Positions 47,441 through 56,959 of a stretch of DNA of 64,000 nucleotides are shown piece by piece. Each line of letters starts with the position of its first letter. Position 1 is the first letter of the stretch. A program made the position numbers and the translations under genes. Source of the DNA: CAZLRH01 sp964562015 (lineage in GTDB: Bacteria > Verrucomicrobiota > Verrucomicrobiia > Opitutales > JABDGR01); the NCBI GenBank assembly GCA_964562015.1, contig CAZLRH010000003.1, forward strand, positions 124,001-188,000, given 5' to 3'. The notes below the pieces were generated by a model. That model was not told the DNA's origin and did not search any database. It worked only from the letters and a program-made list of their open reading frames with translations.

Positions 47441-48721
47441 TCATTTATCCGCCGGACGCTCGACCAGCCGGTAGATTTTTCCGTCGGCAAAACCCATGAC
47501 ATAAAGCTCCCCCTTTTCATCCGCGCCAAAAGACACCGTCTCCTGCACCGGCGACTTCCCGCCATCCACCTGGTGAATTCCCCATTTCCCGTCGGGGTTG
47601 CGGCGCATAGCCCAGATTTGGCTGCTCACCCAGTCAGAAAAGAAATAGACGCCCTGCCAGGCGGGAAACTCGGTGCCGCGATAGACATACCCGCCGATGA
47701 TGGACTTGAACACCGGCGGCGTGCGGTGGGAAAACTCCATCGCGGGAAACGTGATGGGCCCGCGCGTGCCGTTGGCCTGGGGCTTGAACACATGCGTGCC
47801 CTCGTACAGGCTCCACCCGTAATTCTCGCCCCCTTTGCTCGTGCCCGGCTGGTAATAAATTTCCTCCCAATTTTCCTGGCCGACATTGCCGATGTACAAA
47901 TCGCCGTTCGCCGGATCGAAGGAAAAGTGCCACGGGTTGCGCAGGCCCAGCGCCCAGATTTCCGGCCGCGCCCCTGGTTTATGCGCGAACGGATTGTCCG
48001 GCGGCACCCGGTATTTCTTTCCGGGGTCCGGCGGGCCCTCGACATCAACACGGATGATTTTCCCCAACAAGCTTGTCAGGTTTTGCCCGTCATTGGGCGG
48101 ATCGCCGGCCGAGCCACCGTCACCGGTCAGCCAGTACAGCATCCCGTCTTTGCCGAAGGCGATCTGGCCGCCATTGTGGTTGTTGTTTTCCTGATGCGGG
48201 ATGGTCAGCAAAATTTCGCCGTTCGCGGGCAACGCGCGATTGGGATTTTTCGGATCCACCTGATAACGCGCCAGCGTGAGATTGCCGGGCGCCGCCCCTT
48301 TCGGCTTGTCAGTGTAGTAAACGTAGAAGCGGCCCGACTCTTTGTAATTCGCGGGGAAGGCGATGCTCTGCAAGCCGCGTTCAAGGTCAATGGTCGTGAG
48401 CGCCGTGATATCGAGAAAAGGCTGGGGCAGCAGCTTGCCGTCCTGCAAAATCCACACGCGCCCCAGGCGCTCGGTGAAAAACAGCCGGTTCGTGCCATCA
48501 CCCGCGTTGGTCAAACTGAGGAGGCAATCGCCGTTTTCCCAATTGGTGCGGCCCAGGCTGGGGATGGCTTTGGGGCCATTGAAGACTTCGACGAAACCCA
48601 CGCGCGGCCACGGCTTTTCGGCCATGGCCTGCCCGGTGGCGGGCCGCTGGGCGTTGGCGGTCAGCGCCAGCGCGCAGGGGAAGACAAAACTACTCACCCA
48701 CCTGCGCAGAGATTGATTCAT
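47441..48721 (-). CDS. Secreted PQQ-type glucose/sorbosone dehydrogenase
   Basis: 426 residues, signal peptide 1-24 (cut near ANAQ). Six-bladed propeller with family motifs LFFTERLGRVWILQDGKLL, LERGLQSIAFP, NPNRALPANGEILL, NNHNGGQIAFGKDGMLYW, LGLRNPWHFSFDP and YGWSLYEGTHVF. This group (YliI/sGDH-like) oxidises sugars in the periplasm, using PQQ when available. No haem motif. It is a paralogue of the gene at 51962-53311 and probably co-transcribed with the DUF1080 gene downstream. Confidence 0.88.
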   Translation of the reverse strand: MNQSLRRWVSSFVFPCALALTANAQRPATGQAMAEKPWPRVGFVEVFNGPKAIPSLGRTNWENGDCLLSLTNAGDGTNRLFFTERLGRVWILQDGKLLPQPFLDITALTTIDLERGLQSIAFPANYKESGRFYVYYTDKPKGAAPGNLTLARYQVDPKNPNRALPANGEILLTIPHQENNNHNGGQIAFGKDGMLYWLTGDGGSAGDPPNDGQNLTSLLGKIIRVDVEGPPDPGKKYRVPPDNPFAHKPGARPEIWALGLRNPWHFSFDPANGDLYIGNVGQENWEEIYYQPGTSKGGENYGWSLYEGTHVFKPQANGTRGPITFPAMEFSHRTPPVFKSIIGGYVYRGTEFPAWQGVYFFSDWVSSQIWAMRRNPDGKWGIHQVDGGKSPVQETVSFGADEKGELYVMGFADGKIYRLVERPADK

Positions 48722-48907
48722 GGATGGCAGTGTCAGCCTCGTTCGGACGCGCTCACCCTAGGGATTTTGCGTAGCCAAGTAAAGCATGGCTACCCATTTA
48801 CATTTCAGGCGTGTGGGAGTATCCTGACTGTTCTCCAGCTTGGGTCGTGCTAATCAGACGCATTGCTCCACGGTCAAAATTCCAGTCGAAACGAATCCCG
48901 AAAAATC

Positions 48908-50488
48908 ATGGCCATGCGAACGCTTCGTGAAAATTTCACCGCGACGGCGTTGACGGCGTTGCTGTGGCTCGCCGTTGCGCACGCCGCCGATACGCCCGCG
49001 CTCGTCGAGGCGGCTGCCCCGGCCATCGTCGAACTCAAAAACGGCGACACTTACAACCTTACTGCCGGCGTGGTGCAAAAGAATATTGCGGGCCACGAAG
49101 TCTCCATGCTCGCCTACAACAATTCCGTCCCCGGCCCCACGCTCAAAGTGCATCAGGGCGATGAGATCACCATCCATTTCACCAACCACACGGGCATTCC
49201 GACCACGATCCACTCTCACGGCCTCCGGCTTGACAACGCTTTCGACGGCGTGCCCTCGGCGACGCAAAAAATCATCAACCCCGGCGAATCCTTCGACTAC
49301 AAAATCAAATTCCCCGACGAGGGCATCTACTGGTACCACCCGCACGCCCGGGAAGACTATGCCCAGGAACTCGGCCTCTACGGCAGTTATCTCGTCGAGC
49401 CCGCCGTGCCCGGCGCCTGGCCGCCCGTGAACCGGGAAGTGCCGCTCATGGTGGATGACCTTCTGCTCGAAAATGGCGACGTCGCGCCCTTTGGTCCCGT
49501 GGCGAATTACGCCCTCATGGGCCGCTTCGGCAACACCATGCTCGCGAATGGTTCCGACCATTACACGCTCGCCGTCAAGCAAGGGGAAGTAGTCCGTTTC
49601 TACTTCACCAACACCGCCAATACCCGCGTCTTCAACCTCACCCTTCCCGGTGCGAAAATGAAGCTCGTGGGCGGCGACAACGGCCATTACGAGCGCGAGA
49701 CTTTTGTGGATCATGTGCTCCTCGGGCCGTCTGAACGCGCCATTGTCGACGTGCTTTTCGAAACGCCGGGCGCTTTCCCGCTGCTGCACCAAACGCCGCA
49801 GAAGACGTACACGATGGGAACCATCAACGTTTCGCCCGAAAAAACCGCCAATTCCTACGCCGCACAATTTCAGCAATTGCGCGCCAACGGCGATGTCACC
49901 GCCGGCCTCGCCAAATTCCGCCCGTATTTTGCCCGGCCGGCTGACAAGAGCCTCGTGCTGGGCCTGGACATGGGCGGCATGGGCGGAATGAATATGAGTG
50001 GCATGAGCATGCCCGGGATGGAGATGGGCGGGATGAACATGGCCGGCATGGGTGAGCCCGCCAAAGACGCCACCGTCCCTGCGAATGGCGACAAAATCGA
50101 ATGGGAAGACTCCATGGCCATGATGGGCCCGATGGCCACCGCTAACATGGTCAAATGGAAGATTACGGATAAGGACACCGGCAAATCCGGCATGGACATC
50201 GATTGGAATTTCAAGGTCGGCGACGTGGTGAAAATAAAAATTTTCAACGATCCCGCCGCGATGCACGCCATGCAGCACCCCATCCATTTTCACGGCCAGC
50301 GCTTCCTCGTCCTTTCCACCAACGGCGTGAAGAACGACAACCTCGTCTGGAAAGACACCGCCCTGATTCAAAAAGGCGACACGGTCGAGCTCCTCGTGGA
50401 CATGGAAAACCCCGGCACCTGGATGGCCCATTGCCACATCGCCGAACACCTCGAATCCGGCATGATGTTCGATTTTAAAGTGCGCTAG
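48908..50488 (+). CDS. Multicopper oxidase with Met-rich segment (CueO/CopA-like)
   Basis: 526 residues from ATG 48908 (MAMRTLRENFTATAL). Signal peptide cut near AHAAD. Three cupredoxin domains carry all copper ligands: TTIHSHGLRLD, YWYHPHAREDY, HPIHFHGQRF and WMAHCHIAEHLESGMM. A Met-rich segment (about 357-380; MGGMNMSGMSMPGMEMGGMN) sits before domain 3, as in copper-tolerance oxidases that bind Cu(I). It probably oxidises Cu(I) or phenolic compounds in the periplasm. It is transcribed opposite to the two flanking sugar dehydrogenase genes. Confidence 0.93.
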   Translation: MAMRTLRENFTATALTALLWLAVAHAADTPALVEAAAPAIVELKNGDTYNLTAGVVQKNIAGHEVSMLAYNNSVPGPTLKVHQGDEITIHFTNHTGIPTTIHSHGLRLDNAFDGVPSATQKIINPGESFDYKIKFPDEGIYWYHPHAREDYAQELGLYGSYLVEPAVPGAWPPVNREVPLMVDDLLLENGDVAPFGPVANYALMGRFGNTMLANGSDHYTLAVKQGEVVRFYFTNTANTRVFNLTLPGAKMKLVGGDNGHYERETFVDHVLLGPSERAIVDVLFETPGAFPLLHQTPQKTYTMGTINVSPEKTANSYAAQFQQLRANGDVTAGLAKFRPYFARPADKSLVLGLDMGGMGGMNMSGMSMPGMEMGGMNMAGMGEPAKDATVPANGDKIEWEDSMAMMGPMATANMVKWKITDKDTGKSGMDIDWNFKVGDVVKIKIFNDPAAMHAMQHPIHFHGQRFLVLSTNGVKNDNLVWKDTALIQKGDTVELLVDMENPGTWMAHCHIAEHLESGMMFDFKVR

Positions 50489-50634
50489 AGCATTTTCAAT
50501 AATTCTGCATCCATTCGCGCATGAAAGGTTTTGGTGGCCTTCGCCTCACGGAGCGACCCGATAATGCTGGTGGTTTTTACCGTATCCGCCGACATCGCAT
50601 CGAGTCTGCCCCATCCCGCAATACCCGAATGGCA

Positions 50635-51729
50635 TTAGGCCAAGAATGTCATCAGCCCCATGATTTCAGCAATGCGAGAAGCTGCAATTTCTTCCTCTCC
50701 GGTCTGTAGAGTCGCCATATTTAGGCGAAGACCGTTCGAGCAGCCGCATTCGATCCCCGGCTTTCCGGATCGCATCCGCGCCGCGACTTCTTCGGCGGTC
50801 GCGGTGTTGGCGATTTCATCCCATTTGATGATTAGGCAACTCTCCTCATGCTCAAATCTCAGGAAGCTAAGATGGCTGAGACGAGTTTCGATGTGGAGCA
50901 TTCGCTTTTCCAAGAGATCCTTGCGTTCTTGATCGGGGGTCGCGAGCAGGCATTCAACGGCCACGTAGAGTCCAGCCATCTCTTCCTTTCCGACCTTCAT
51001 TGGCCGCCCAATATAGCAGTGGGGTGAAGCTTGCATTTTCATGGCTTCGATGAGCCGTTTCTTTCCCACAGCCAAGCCGCTGCTTTGTGGTCCCCTTAGC
51101 CCTTTTCCCCCGCTAAAGATAGCAAGGTCAGCGCCCACTTCTTTCGTGAATTTCCAAAGGTTTTCGGATGGCGGCAATTCGGCGGCGGCATCTACGATAA
51201 CCGGAATATTGCGCTCACGCGCGAGCCTTACGACACTGGGAAGCGGAATGGTTTTCGATCCGATCCAGGGCGTCGTGAAGATAGCGGCGGTGCAGGGGCC
51301 GATTGCCGCTGCCAGCTCGGCCTCGCCGAGCAAACCAGCTCCGGCAATCTCTATAATGCGCGCCCCCGTTTGCTTGAGGACGCAATCTTCGTCAAATCGC
51401 ATGTGGCGTTGGACGATCACTTCATTCTTCATGCCCTTTGTATCTGGGAGGCTAGCCATTTTCTTTCGGTCTTCTCCGGTCATGCACGCAGATACTGCCA
51501 GAACAATTCCGGCGGCCGCCCCGCATGTTACCATCGCAGCCTCATTCTGGGTCATCACCGCGATTCGAGCCCCGATCACATCCTGTAGCTCCCCAAGGTA
51601 AACTGTCGATTTGCTAGCGGCCACCATCGCATCAACCACGGCCGGAAGCATTATCGCACCTCCAAAACGGGTTTGTGCGCCTCGCGCGTTGATAAATGTC
51701 CTTACGCCCAGTTTCTCATAGATGTCCAT
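50635..51729 (-). CDS. SelA-like PLP-dependent enzyme
   Basis: 364 residues from ATG 51729 (MDIYEKLGVRTFINARGAQT). Fold type I PLP enzyme of the SelA-like group: NARGAQTRFGG, VTCGAAAGIVLAVSACM, PVIVDAAAELPP and the lysine motif LAIFSGGKGLRGPQSSG. Relatives include selenocysteine synthase and D-glucosaminate-6-phosphate or related ammonia-lyases. No selenocysteine genes are adjacent, so an amino-sugar or amino-acid lyase is more likely. Codon use is visibly less GC-rich than its neighbours, suggesting transfer. Confidence 0.8.
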   Translation of the reverse strand: MDIYEKLGVRTFINARGAQTRFGGAIMLPAVVDAMVAASKSTVYLGELQDVIGARIAVMTQNEAAMVTCGAAAGIVLAVSACMTGEDRKKMASLPDTKGMKNEVIVQRHMRFDEDCVLKQTGARIIEIAGAGLLGEAELAAAIGPCTAAIFTTPWIGSKTIPLPSVVRLARERNIPVIVDAAAELPPSENLWKFTKEVGADLAIFSGGKGLRGPQSSGLAVGKKRLIEAMKMQASPHCYIGRPMKVGKEEMAGLYVAVECLLATPDQERKDLLEKRMLHIETRLSHLSFLRFEHEESCLIIKWDEIANTATAEEVAARMRSGKPGIECGCSNGLRLNMATLQTGEEEIAASRIAEIMGLMTFLA

Positions 51730-51856
51730 AAAAGGATTGAACTCCGTACTGCACCAGCCAGCCACAATTTATTTACAAGAACCCCCATTCACAACCCTGG
51801 GATTCATTAACTCATTTTAATGCAAATATTTCTGTAATTATGGCATGCTTATAACG

Positions 51857-51920
51857 GTGGGCTGAAGCCCACGGCTACCGTTCGATTCGTCGCTCCGTGA
51901 CGACGAAATGGCGGCTACGG
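51857..51920. repeat. Short hairpin repeat GTGGGCTGAAGCCCAC
   Basis: A 7-bp stem with 2-nt loop (51857-51872), followed by ACGGCTACCG and a second small dyad GTCGCTCCGTGACGAC (51889-51904). It is of the same GGGCTTTAGCCC class as the elements at 33.2 and 59.9 kb. It lies in the gap between the SelA-like gene and a sugar dehydrogenase gene; the rest of 51730-51961 is featureless A+T-rich DNA. Confidence 0.55.
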
Positions 51921-51961
51921 TTTTATGGAATATGTTCTAGACCGGCGGGCAGCCTGGACTC

Positions 51962-53311
51962 CTACTTGGCCGCTGACGTCGTGCTGGCGGGCGCCGTCGG
52001 AGCGGCGGCGGCCGGAGCGGCGGGTTTCATCGTGTTTTTATCGACGAGCTTGTAAATCTTGCCGTCGTAAAAACTGGTCGCGTAGAGATTCTGTTTCTCG
52101 TCCACGCCGAAGGTCACGGTGCCCTTGATCGGCGATTCTTCGCCGTCCACGCGGTGCGTTTCCCATTTGCCGTCGGCATCGCGCCGCATCGCCCAAAGCT
52201 GGCTGTTGGACCAGTCCGAGAAGAAATAAGTCCCCTGCCAGTCGGGAAATTCCGTGCCACGGTACACGTAACCGCCGGCGATGGACTTGAATAGTTGCGG
52301 CGCCGCGTGGGCGAATTCCGCCACGGGATACACAATCGGCGTCGTCGTGCCTGACGGCTGCTCGGGTTTGTGGTCGTGCGTGCCTTCGTAAATGCTCCAG
52401 CCGAAGTTGGTGCCGCCCTTGCTCGGGTACGCGAGATAGTAAATCTGCTCAAACGCATCCTGCCCGACATTGCCAATGTACAAGTCGCCGTTGGCCGAAT
52501 CGAAGGAGAAGCGGAATGGATTCCGCAAGCCCACCGCCCACAATTCCGGGAGGGCGTCGGGCGTGGTCAAAAAGGGATTGTCGCTGGGCACATGATAGGT
52601 CTTGCCCGCATCGGGTTTGCCCTCGGTGTCCAGGCGCAGCATCTTGCCCAGACCGACTTTGAGGTTCTGGCCGTTGTTGTTCATGTCGTGCTGACCGCCG
52701 CCATCCCCGATGGACCAGTAAAGCATCCCGTCCTTGCCGAAAGCGATGCGACCGCCGTTATGATTGCTTTGGCGCGGATGCAGCACGCTCAGCAGAATCT
52801 CGCCGCTGTCCGGCAGGGCGCGGTTGGGGTTGGCGGGATCCACTTTATAGCGGGCGACCGTGGGGCTGCCGGCCGGTTTGTCCGTGTAGAGTACGTAGAA
52901 ATGACCCTTGGTTTTGTAGTCGGGCGGAAACGCCAGGCTTAGCAGGCCGCGCTCGCCATCCATCGTGGTCAGCGCCGTGATATCCAGAAACGGCTCGGGC
53001 AAAATCTTGCCGTCTTGCATGATCCACACGCCGCCCGCGCGCTCCGCGAGAAAGATGCGGTTGGTGCCGTCGTTCGCACTGACCAAATCCATGAACGCAT
53101 CGCCGCGCTCATCTCCGGGGCGCACCCCCGACTTGTTCATGCCCGTGAAGTTTTTCGTGCCGTCGAGCACTTCGGTGAACCCGACGCTCGGCCACGGTTT
53201 TTCTGCCGCTTGGCCGGCGGAGGACGCTTGGGTCGGGCGCTGGGCCAGGACGGCGAGGGGAGAAAAGGCCAGGCACAAAACGCCGGCCAGCAGGGGGGTG
53301 CGGGTGTTCAT
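51962..53311 (-). CDS. Secreted PQQ-type glucose/sorbosone dehydrogenase
   Basis: 449 residues from ATG 53311 (MNTRTPLLAGVLCLAF); the long upstream extension of the frame is not real. Signal peptide cut near VLAQ. Same propeller motifs as the paralogue at 47.4 kb: IFLAERAGGVWIMQDGKIL, GERGLLSLAFPPDY, NPNRALPDSGEILL, SNHNGGRIAFGKDGMLYW, VGLRNPFRFSFDS. An Ala-rich C-terminus. It lies 41 bp downstream of the DUF1080-ThuA-DUF1080 gene, so they form an operon. Confidence 0.88.
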   Translation of the reverse strand: MNTRTPLLAGVLCLAFSPLAVLAQRPTQASSAGQAAEKPWPSVGFTEVLDGTKNFTGMNKSGVRPGDERGDAFMDLVSANDGTNRIFLAERAGGVWIMQDGKILPEPFLDITALTTMDGERGLLSLAFPPDYKTKGHFYVLYTDKPAGSPTVARYKVDPANPNRALPDSGEILLSVLHPRQSNHNGGRIAFGKDGMLYWSIGDGGGQHDMNNNGQNLKVGLGKMLRLDTEGKPDAGKTYHVPSDNPFLTTPDALPELWAVGLRNPFRFSFDSANGDLYIGNVGQDAFEQIYYLAYPSKGGTNFGWSIYEGTHDHKPEQPSGTTTPIVYPVAEFAHAAPQLFKSIAGGYVYRGTEFPDWQGTYFFSDWSNSQLWAMRRDADGKWETHRVDGEESPIKGTVTFGVDEKQNLYATSFYDGKIYKLVDKNTMKPAAPAAAAPTAPASTTSAAK

Positions 53312-53352
53312 GGAGTGAAAAGGGAAACGCAAATTTGCCGCCCAAAGGCAAA

Positions 53353-55494
53353 CTATTCCGCCGCGACCGTGGCCGAACCTACCGTCGCCGGCAAGGCCTT
53401 GACCCAGATGTTGCGGAACTGCACCGGGCTGCCGCGAGCCAGCAGCCCCAACGGCGCCGGCCCGGTTTTGGCGGTGGCGGCGGACGCACTCGCGAGGGCA
53501 ACATTGTCCAAAATCTTCACGCCATTCTGATAGACGGTCACGTGCGCGGCGGCGGCCGGCCGGGTGTTTTGCGCGGCAAGAAACGTAACGTCGAACGACT
53601 GCCACGTTTGCGCGGGTTGGCTGGCATTCATCGCCGGAGCCTGCACGCCGGCTATGGCGCCACAGCTATCCTTGGTCGGCGTCGTTTCGCCAAATGAATC
53701 GAGAATTTTGAGTTCAAAGCCGCCCGGCAGCGAAAGCCCGCTTTCACCCCGGGTTTTGGGATCGGTGGTGGGAGGCGACGGCGGCACGCGAAACTCCACA
53801 TGCAATTGAAAGTCCGCAAAACTGTCTTTGGTTTGGAGATCGCCAGCGCCATCGTCCGTTTTCACTTCCAAGGCATGATGGTCAGTCACCGTCCAGTCGG
53901 CTGGCTGGCGGTCCTTGGTCACCCACGCCCCCGTGCTGTTGCCATCGAATAACAGGCTCGCCTTGGCGGGCGCCACGCCCGAAACACCGGCGGCGTAGTC
54001 GATCCCGCCCAGCAGCGAAATGAGAAACAGCGGATCGCTGTAGCTTTCCTTGGTGTGGCCTAGCGCCGTGTACCAGGAACGCCCGCCCTGAAAATCGTGG
54101 TACCAAATCACCGGGTGATCGCCGTTCATCTCGCCGCCACCGTCCTTGAGCGAGGCTTCATCCAGGGACGCCAGCACATGAACATTCATGCGGGGATTCG
54201 TGCGGAAGTTGTACCACTCGTCCTCGCGCGTCCAGGTGAGCGGGAGCGAATTCGTCGAGGGATGGCTCGAATCCTCAATCTTGATGGTGCCCACCGGGGT
54301 GCCGGTCGGATGCTTGGAGAAATACGCGCCCACCAGTTCGCCGTACCAGGGCCAGTCGTATTCGGTGTCGCTGGCGGCATGGACGCCCACGAACCCGCCG
54401 CCCGCCTTGATGTAGCGCTCAAACGCGCCCTGTTGGACGTCGTTCAGCACATCGCCCGTGGTGGACATGAAAATGACCGCCTGGTACTGCTTAAGATTGG
54501 CGTCGGTGAAGGCCGCGGCGTCCTCGGTCGCATCCACGCTAAAATTGTTTGCCGCGCCGAGTTGCTTGACCGCCGCAATCCCATCGGGAATCGACGCATG
54601 GCGGAAGCCCGCTGTTTTCGAAAACACCAGCACCTTGAAGGGTGCGCCGCTGAGGTTTGTGGTGAACAGCGGCTTGATCGACACATTGCGGTAAAACACT
54701 TCGTTGTTCTCCTCCTGCAGCGCCACGCGCCCTTGCGTCATCGGCCCGCCGGTGGGCAGGCGGATTTCCGCCAGCGCATTGTTGACGCGCCCGTTGACGA
54801 CGTGCACCGCCGAATCCTCCGTCGCGTAAACTTCCACCACATTCCAGCCCGTGGGATTATCATAGGAGGCGTCGTGCATCAGCCGCTGGCGCTGGCGCGT
54901 CATCGTCGCGACGGTGCCGCCGGGCATGAAGGTGTAGGCATTGGCCGTCCCCGTGATGGCGGGATTGATGGTCGCGGTGACGGACGGGTTCGCGCCGTTG
55001 TTCGGCAGCAACCAGATGTCGCCGGTGTCGCGCTCCTGAATCTGGCACTCGATGCACAGCGGCCACACGGTGTCGTTGCCCGAAACGTGGTAGAGCAGGC
55101 CCGCGTCGCGCGGCAAGCCCTCGGGGTGGCGCGGCACCGGCAATTTCTTCGTGCCCCATTGATACTCGACGCGCACCACGTAATTGCGAAATTCCTCATT
55201 CGTCGCGAGGTAGCCGTTCGGCTGCGAAACCAACGGCTCCGGCTGGTCAAGCACGTGGATGTTCCCGTTCTCAACCTTGAAAATTTCCGGCGGCAGGTTG
55301 TTCTTCCCCTCGGCATTGCGGAACGAATAGAAATTCTTTAAGTCCGTGCCGTCGAACAGCGCAAACCAGCCCTTGGTCGGATCCGGCGGCGCGAGATAAA
55401 GCGGTGTCGCGGGCGCGGGCGTGGCGGGAGTCGCGGGCGCGGCGGCGGGTGTGGTTTGGCCCAAAACGGCCAGCAAAAGCGGGGCAATCAGCAT
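53353..55494 (-). CDS. DUF1080-ThuA-DUF1080 fusion protein
   Basis: 713 residues with a short signal peptide. First DUF1080 domain (about 42-277; WFALFDGTDLKNFYSFRN ... VFYRNVSIKPLF), a ThuA-like glutamine-amidotransferase-fold domain (about 287-510; KVLVFSKTAGFRHASIPDGI, FVGVHAASDTEYDWPWYG, GGRSWYTALGHTKESY) and a second DUF1080 (about 520-705; SLLFDGNSTGAWV ... VQFRNIWVKAL). ThuA takes part in trehalose use through 3-ketotrehalose; DUF1080 enzymes split 3-keto-glycosides. The fusion therefore points to extracytoplasmic breakdown of a 3-keto-glycoside. Operon with the PQQ-type dehydrogenase gene downstream. Confidence 0.85.
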   Translation of the reverse strand: MLIAPLLLAVLGQTTPAAAPATPATPAPATPLYLAPPDPTKGWFALFDGTDLKNFYSFRNAEGKNNLPPEIFKVENGNIHVLDQPEPLVSQPNGYLATNEEFRNYVVRVEYQWGTKKLPVPRHPEGLPRDAGLLYHVSGNDTVWPLCIECQIQERDTGDIWLLPNNGANPSVTATINPAITGTANAYTFMPGGTVATMTRQRQRLMHDASYDNPTGWNVVEVYATEDSAVHVVNGRVNNALAEIRLPTGGPMTQGRVALQEENNEVFYRNVSIKPLFTTNLSGAPFKVLVFSKTAGFRHASIPDGIAAVKQLGAANNFSVDATEDAAAFTDANLKQYQAVIFMSTTGDVLNDVQQGAFERYIKAGGGFVGVHAASDTEYDWPWYGELVGAYFSKHPTGTPVGTIKIEDSSHPSTNSLPLTWTREDEWYNFRTNPRMNVHVLASLDEASLKDGGGEMNGDHPVIWYHDFQGGRSWYTALGHTKESYSDPLFLISLLGGIDYAAGVSGVAPAKASLLFDGNSTGAWVTKDRQPADWTVTDHHALEVKTDDGAGDLQTKDSFADFQLHVEFRVPPSPPTTDPKTRGESGLSLPGGFELKILDSFGETTPTKDSCGAIAGVQAPAMNASQPAQTWQSFDVTFLAAQNTRPAAAAHVTVYQNGVKILDNVALASASAATAKTGPAPLGLLARGSPVQFRNIWVKALPATVGSATVAAE

Positions 55495-55610
55495 AAAGGG
55501 GTGGGGTGGAACCCAAAGGGATAAGACGAGAACCCGCCTCAGGGCAACGTTGTTTTGGCCGGGCTCGTCCCCGGTCTGGTTCAGCCTCTTCGCCGCCCGC
55601 GCCTCTTCCC

Positions 55611-56735
55611 TTAAGTGTAATCCAGCTCCACTTTCTTTCCCTCGAGCGCGGCGGATTTATAAATTCCCTCGATGATCACCATGTCGCGCCGGCCCAGTTC
55701 GCCGGGCACGGGCGTCGCGGTGCCATCGATGATGGATTTCGCTATCGCATCCATATGCGCGGATTGCTGGCGCAAGCGCGGAAAATTCAGCGGGCCGGCG
55801 CTGGTGGTCACCCGCAGGCCGCGGTAATCGAACGCCGGCCGCAGATCAATCCACCCCTTCGCGCCCTCCGCGTGAAAGTGTCCGACGTTTTGCACGTAGC
55901 TGGTCATGCACTGCGCCGTCGCCCCGCCGGGAAATTCCATCGTCCAGTCCAGCGCCTCCTCCGTGGTCTTGAAAAAGTCCGGGCGCGTTTTCACCCGCTC
56001 CTTCGCAGTGACGGCCACGGGATTCGCGCCCGCCGCCATGCACGCCGCGTGCACGACGTAAATGCCCATGTCCATCAGCGGTCCTCCGCCGGAAAGCTTC
56101 TTCTCCATGCGCCATTGCTCGCCGTCCATGGTAAAACCGTTTTCCCCCGCCATTTTCGTGAACGGCCCAAGCTGCCCCGCCTGCGCCAGCCGCACCATTT
56201 CCTGGTGGTAAGGGTCGAAATGCAACCGGTAGCCCACCGCCAGCTGGCGCTTCGCCGCCGCGCATGCCCGTATCATCGCGTCACATTCCGCCACGGTGTT
56301 GGCCAGCGGCTTTTCGGAGATGACGTGCTTCCCCGCCATCGCCGCCAGGATGGCGTATTCCGCATGCAACCCGTTCGGCGTCACCACGTACACGATGTCG
56401 ATGTCCGGATTCTCCGCCATCCGCCCCATCGTGTCCGGCGTGTAAATGTTCTTCTCCGGAAAACCGTACTTTGCCGCCCACTGCGCGCCTTTTGCGGGCG
56501 AACGCGTCACCACGCCCGCCAGCTGGCAATACTGTGTCTCCGCCAGCGCGGGCGCGAGTTCGCCGGTCGCGTAGCTGCCCAGGCCTGCCAGCGCGATGCC
56601 GAGCTTTTTCGGCGGAGGTGAACCTGCCGGTGCCTCCGCCGCCCGCACGCCAGGCCACGCCAGCGCGCCGGCCACCAGCGAGGCGCCGCGCAAAAATTTC
56701 CGACGCGAAATCTCCAGGGGCAGGGGCGTTTTCAT
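55611..56735 (-). CDS. Tat-exported Gfo/Idh/MocA-family oxidoreductase
   Basis: 374 residues. Tat signal ISRRKFLRGAS (about 9-19) followed by a hydrophobic stretch. Rossmann NAD(P)-binding domain (44-165; LGIALAGLGSYATGELAPAL, the EKPLA motif in GKHVISEKPLA) and the C-terminal alpha/beta domain (YRLHFDPYHQEMVRLAQAG, GGGPLMDMGIYVVHAAC). Glucose-fructose oxidoreductase has this layout and keeps its NADP tightly bound in the periplasm. It likely oxidises or reduces sugar carbons, including C3, consistent with the ThuA/DUF1080 neighbour. Confidence 0.88.
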   Translation of the reverse strand: MKTPLPLEISRRKFLRGASLVAGALAWPGVRAAEAPAGSPPPKKLGIALAGLGSYATGELAPALAETQYCQLAGVVTRSPAKGAQWAAKYGFPEKNIYTPDTMGRMAENPDIDIVYVVTPNGLHAEYAILAAMAGKHVISEKPLANTVAECDAMIRACAAAKRQLAVGYRLHFDPYHQEMVRLAQAGQLGPFTKMAGENGFTMDGEQWRMEKKLSGGGPLMDMGIYVVHAACMAAGANPVAVTAKERVKTRPDFFKTTEEALDWTMEFPGGATAQCMTSYVQNVGHFHAEGAKGWIDLRPAFDYRGLRVTTSAGPLNFPRLRQQSAHMDAIAKSIIDGTATPVPGELGRRDMVIIEGIYKSAALEGKKVELDYT

Positions 56736-56754
56736 GGTTCGGACAAAATGTTTT

Positions 56755-56884
56755 TTTGACAGAATTAACAGAATTCAGCGAATTAAACCAAACCGCCTCG
56801 CCAGGGATTGGGCTGGGTTCTGCCTATGCACTGTCAGCCTTCTTTTCCGCTAAATTCTCCAAATTCTGTTAATTCTGTCAAAGA
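56755..56884. repeat. Inverted pair of GACAGAATTAACAG-type repeats
   Basis: Left arm (56755-56790) TTGACAGAATTAACAGAATT then CAGCGAATT. Right arm (56848-56884) GCTAAATTCTCC, AAATTCTGTTAATTCTGTCA. It sits between two divergent Gfo/Idh genes, so here it may affect 5' regions of both. Confidence 0.7.
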
Positions 56885-56959
56885 ATCTTCTCGCGCAAAT
56901 CGACCCAGTCTTGCATCGCGGCTTGTCCTCTCCGCCGGCTTCGATAAGGGAGTATTTGC

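Noticed and set aside
48854..50449. 531-codon minus-strand frame opposite the multicopper oxidase
   Set aside because: All copper-site motifs lie on the plus strand; the antisense product is His/Gly-rich noise.
54097..55341. 414-codon plus-strand frame opposite the DUF1080-ThuA gene
   Set aside because: Antisense shadow without recognisable domains.
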